Origin: Candidatus Sumerlaeota bacterium
GTDB lineage: Bacteria; Sumerlaeota; Sumerlaeia; JADFCT01
Direction of reading: 5' to 3'
Assembly: GCA_017161665.1 (NCBI GenBank)
Contig: JADFCT010000179.1
Location: forward strand, 1 to 7,703
DNA length: 7,703 nucleotides
How positions within the stretch are numbered: the stretch's first letter is position 1; each line of letters opens with the position of its first letter. The notes under the pieces were generated by a model. That model worked only from the letters and a program-made list of their open reading frames with translations. It was not told the DNA's origin and ran no database searches. Positions 6,746 to 7,703 of this stretch are shown piece after piece. Made by a program: the position numbers and the translations under genes.

Positions 6746-7354
6746 ATGGATGCTGAAAAGAAAGCGATTTTGCTCGATCCGCTGTTTGAGAACAATCCCA
6801 TTGCCTTACAGGTTCTGGGGATTTGCTCGGCTTTGGCGGTGACCAACAAGATGTCCACGGCTTTTGTCATGTCGCTGGCTCTGATCTTTGTTCTGGTGGG
6901 TTCGAATGTGGCGGTCAGCGCCATTCGCAAGCTAATCCCCACCAATGTGCGAATTATTGTCCAGCTGTCGATCATCGCCTCGCTGGTCATCATCACGGAC
7001 CAGTTCCTGAAAGCCTTCCTTTATGACATCAGCAAGCAGTTGTCGGTTTTCGTCGGTCTGATCATCACGAACTGCATCGTCATGGGGCGGGCTGAGGCCT
7101 ACGCCATGCAGAACGGCCCGTGGCTGTGCGCGCTGGACGGGATGGGCAATGCCCTGGGGTATGGATTGATCCTGATGGCCACTTCGTTTTTCCGCGAGTT
7201 GTTCGGCTCCGGTTCCCTGTTCGGGATCCATGTGATGCCGGCGTGGTATGAAACCAATGGGCTGATGGTGCTGGCGCCGAGCGCGTTCTTCCTGATCGGG
7301 CTGTTCATCTGGGGGATTCGCACCTGGAAGCCCGAACAGGTGGAAGAGAATTAG
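6746..7354 (+). CDS. nqrD: Na+-translocating NADH:quinone reductase subunit D
   Basis: A 202-residue, very hydrophobic protein with about six membrane helices, full length for NqrD. NqrD and NqrE are homologous, pack as an inverted pair, and together hold a 2Fe-2S centre within the membrane between NqrF and NqrC. The ligand cysteines are visible: Cys27 in L-G-I-C-S-A-L-A-V and Cys110 in I-I-T-N-C-I-V-M-G-R-A-E-A-Y. The N-terminal N-P-I-A-L-Q-V-L-G at 17-25 and the V-M-G-R-A-E-A block are classic. ATG 6746 has AGGA at 6733-6736 with 9-base spacing. The order after nqrA-nqrB-nqrC supports NqrD over the paralogous RnfE. Confidence 0.95.
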   Translation: MDAEKKAILLDPLFENNPIALQVLGICSALAVTNKMSTAFVMSLALIFVLVGSNVAVSAIRKLIPTNVRIIVQLSIIASLVIITDQFLKAFLYDISKQLSVFVGLIITNCIVMGRAEAYAMQNGPWLCALDGMGNALGYGLILMATSFFRELFGSGSLFGIHVMPAWYETNGLMVLAPSAFFLIGLFIWGIRTWKPEQVEEN

Positions 7355-7382
7355 ACGTTTCGCGTCGTGGAAGGATACAGCC

Positions 7383-7395
7383 CCGCCCCTTGCGG
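7383..7395 (+). other. Possible small hairpin between nqrD and nqrE
   Basis: CCGC (7383-7386) can pair with GCGG (7392-7395) around a five-base loop, followed by CGATTTTAT. The stem is only 4 bp, so this is marginal. The 67-base gap otherwise shows just the nqrE ribosome site, AGGAAAGAG at 7405-7413. Confidence 0.15.
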
Positions 7396-7421
7396 CGATT
7401 TTATAGGAAAGAGTGTTTGCC

Positions 7422-7703
7422 ATGCTTGAAGAATATCTGAATCTGGGCGTCAAGTCGATCTTTGTCGAAAATATGGCCTTGTCCCTGTTCCTGGGGATGT
7501 GTTCGTTCCTGGCCTGTTCCAAGAAGGTGGAAACCGCGCTGGGCCTGGGCCTGGCGGTCACATTTGTGCTGGTGCTGACCGTGCCGCTGAATCATTTCAT
7601 CCTGAACAACCTCTTGCGCGAAGGGGCGCTGACGTGGGTTCCCGGCCTGGGCGAGCAGCTGGCGACGGTGGACCTGGGCTTTCTGACCTTTATCAGTTTC
7701 ATC
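7422..7703 (+). CDS. nqrE: Na+-translocating NADH:quinone reductase subunit E, 5' part
   Basis: The frame opens at ATG 7422, 8 bases after AGGAAAGAG (7405-7413), and runs off the right edge after 94 residues; NqrE proteins are about 200 residues, so roughly half is present. It is the membrane partner of NqrD in the 2Fe-2S site. Visible marks are F-V-E-N-M-A-L at 14-20, L-G-M-C-S-F-L-A at 24-31 with Cys27 as predicted iron ligand, C-S-K-K-V-E-T-A at 32-39, and the T-V-P-L-N-H segment. Residues about 70-84, just before V-D-L-G-F-L-T-F-I, make this loop longer than I recall for Vibrio NqrE; loops of this kind occur in other lineages. The second cysteine and the C-terminal helices lie beyond the window, as does the expected nqrF. 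Confidence 0.95.
   Translation, partial: MLEEYLNLGVKSIFVENMALSLFLGMCSFLACSKKVETALGLGLAVTFVLVLTVPLNHFILNNLLREGALTWVPGLGEQLATVDLGFLTFISFI

Noticed and set aside
3308..7703. Rnf complex instead of Nqr
   Set aside because: The first gene is NqrA-like with no 4Fe-4S ferredoxin motifs, there is no RnfB, and the order A-B-C-D-E matches nqr.

Overview
The window reads as a stretch of GC-rich bacterial chromosome. Every recognisable gene lies on the + strand. Two features suggest a Gram-negative-type (diderm) bacterium: a glycosyltransferase family 9 (heptosyltransferase-like) gene and a Na+-translocating NADH:quinone reductase (Nqr) operon. The first gene is a LysZ-type amino-acid kinase, the form that acts on carrier-protein-bound substrates in archaea, Thermus and scattered bacterial phyla, rather than the common bacterial ArgB. 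Together these suggest a less-studied lineage, for example PVC-like or a neighbouring candidate phylum. That placement is inference and cannot be settled from this window.

Layout. Positions 1-477 hold the 3' part of lysZ/argB-like. Positions 478-709 are non-coding, with a small palindrome and a GC-rich hairpin but no convincing promoter. Positions 710-1264 encode an isochorismatase-fold hydrolase of the ISOC1/ISOC2 type with an intact Asp-Lys-Cys triad. Positions about 1317-2546 encode a GT9 glycosyltransferase with a C-terminal four-cysteine cluster. Positions 2543-3217 encode RecX, which overlaps the glycosyltransferase stop by 4 nt. The AT-rich gap 3218-3307 carries a near-consensus sigma-70-type promoter. 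From 3308 to the end of the window run nqrA, nqrB, nqrC, nqrD and the first part of nqrE; nqrF would be expected beyond the right edge.

How the genes work together. The Nqr genes form one operon. A-B overlap by 1 nt and B-C by 14 nt, while C-D and D-E are separated by about 68 nt, each gap holding its own ribosome binding site and a possible small hairpin. The products form a membrane complex that passes electrons from NADH to quinone while exporting Na+. The covalent-FMN threonines of NqrB and NqrC (S-G-A-T motifs) and the membrane cysteines of NqrD and NqrE are all present, so the visible part looks functional. The upstream genes (amino-acid biosynthesis, hydrolase, envelope glycosyltransferase, recombination regulator) do not form an obvious pathway with each other or with Nqr.

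I found no RNA gene, mobile element, CRISPR array or clearly new system. The observations most worth following are the LysZ-type kinase, the strong promoter that decides the nqrA start, the cysteine cluster in the GT9 protein and the glycosyltransferase-recX coupling.
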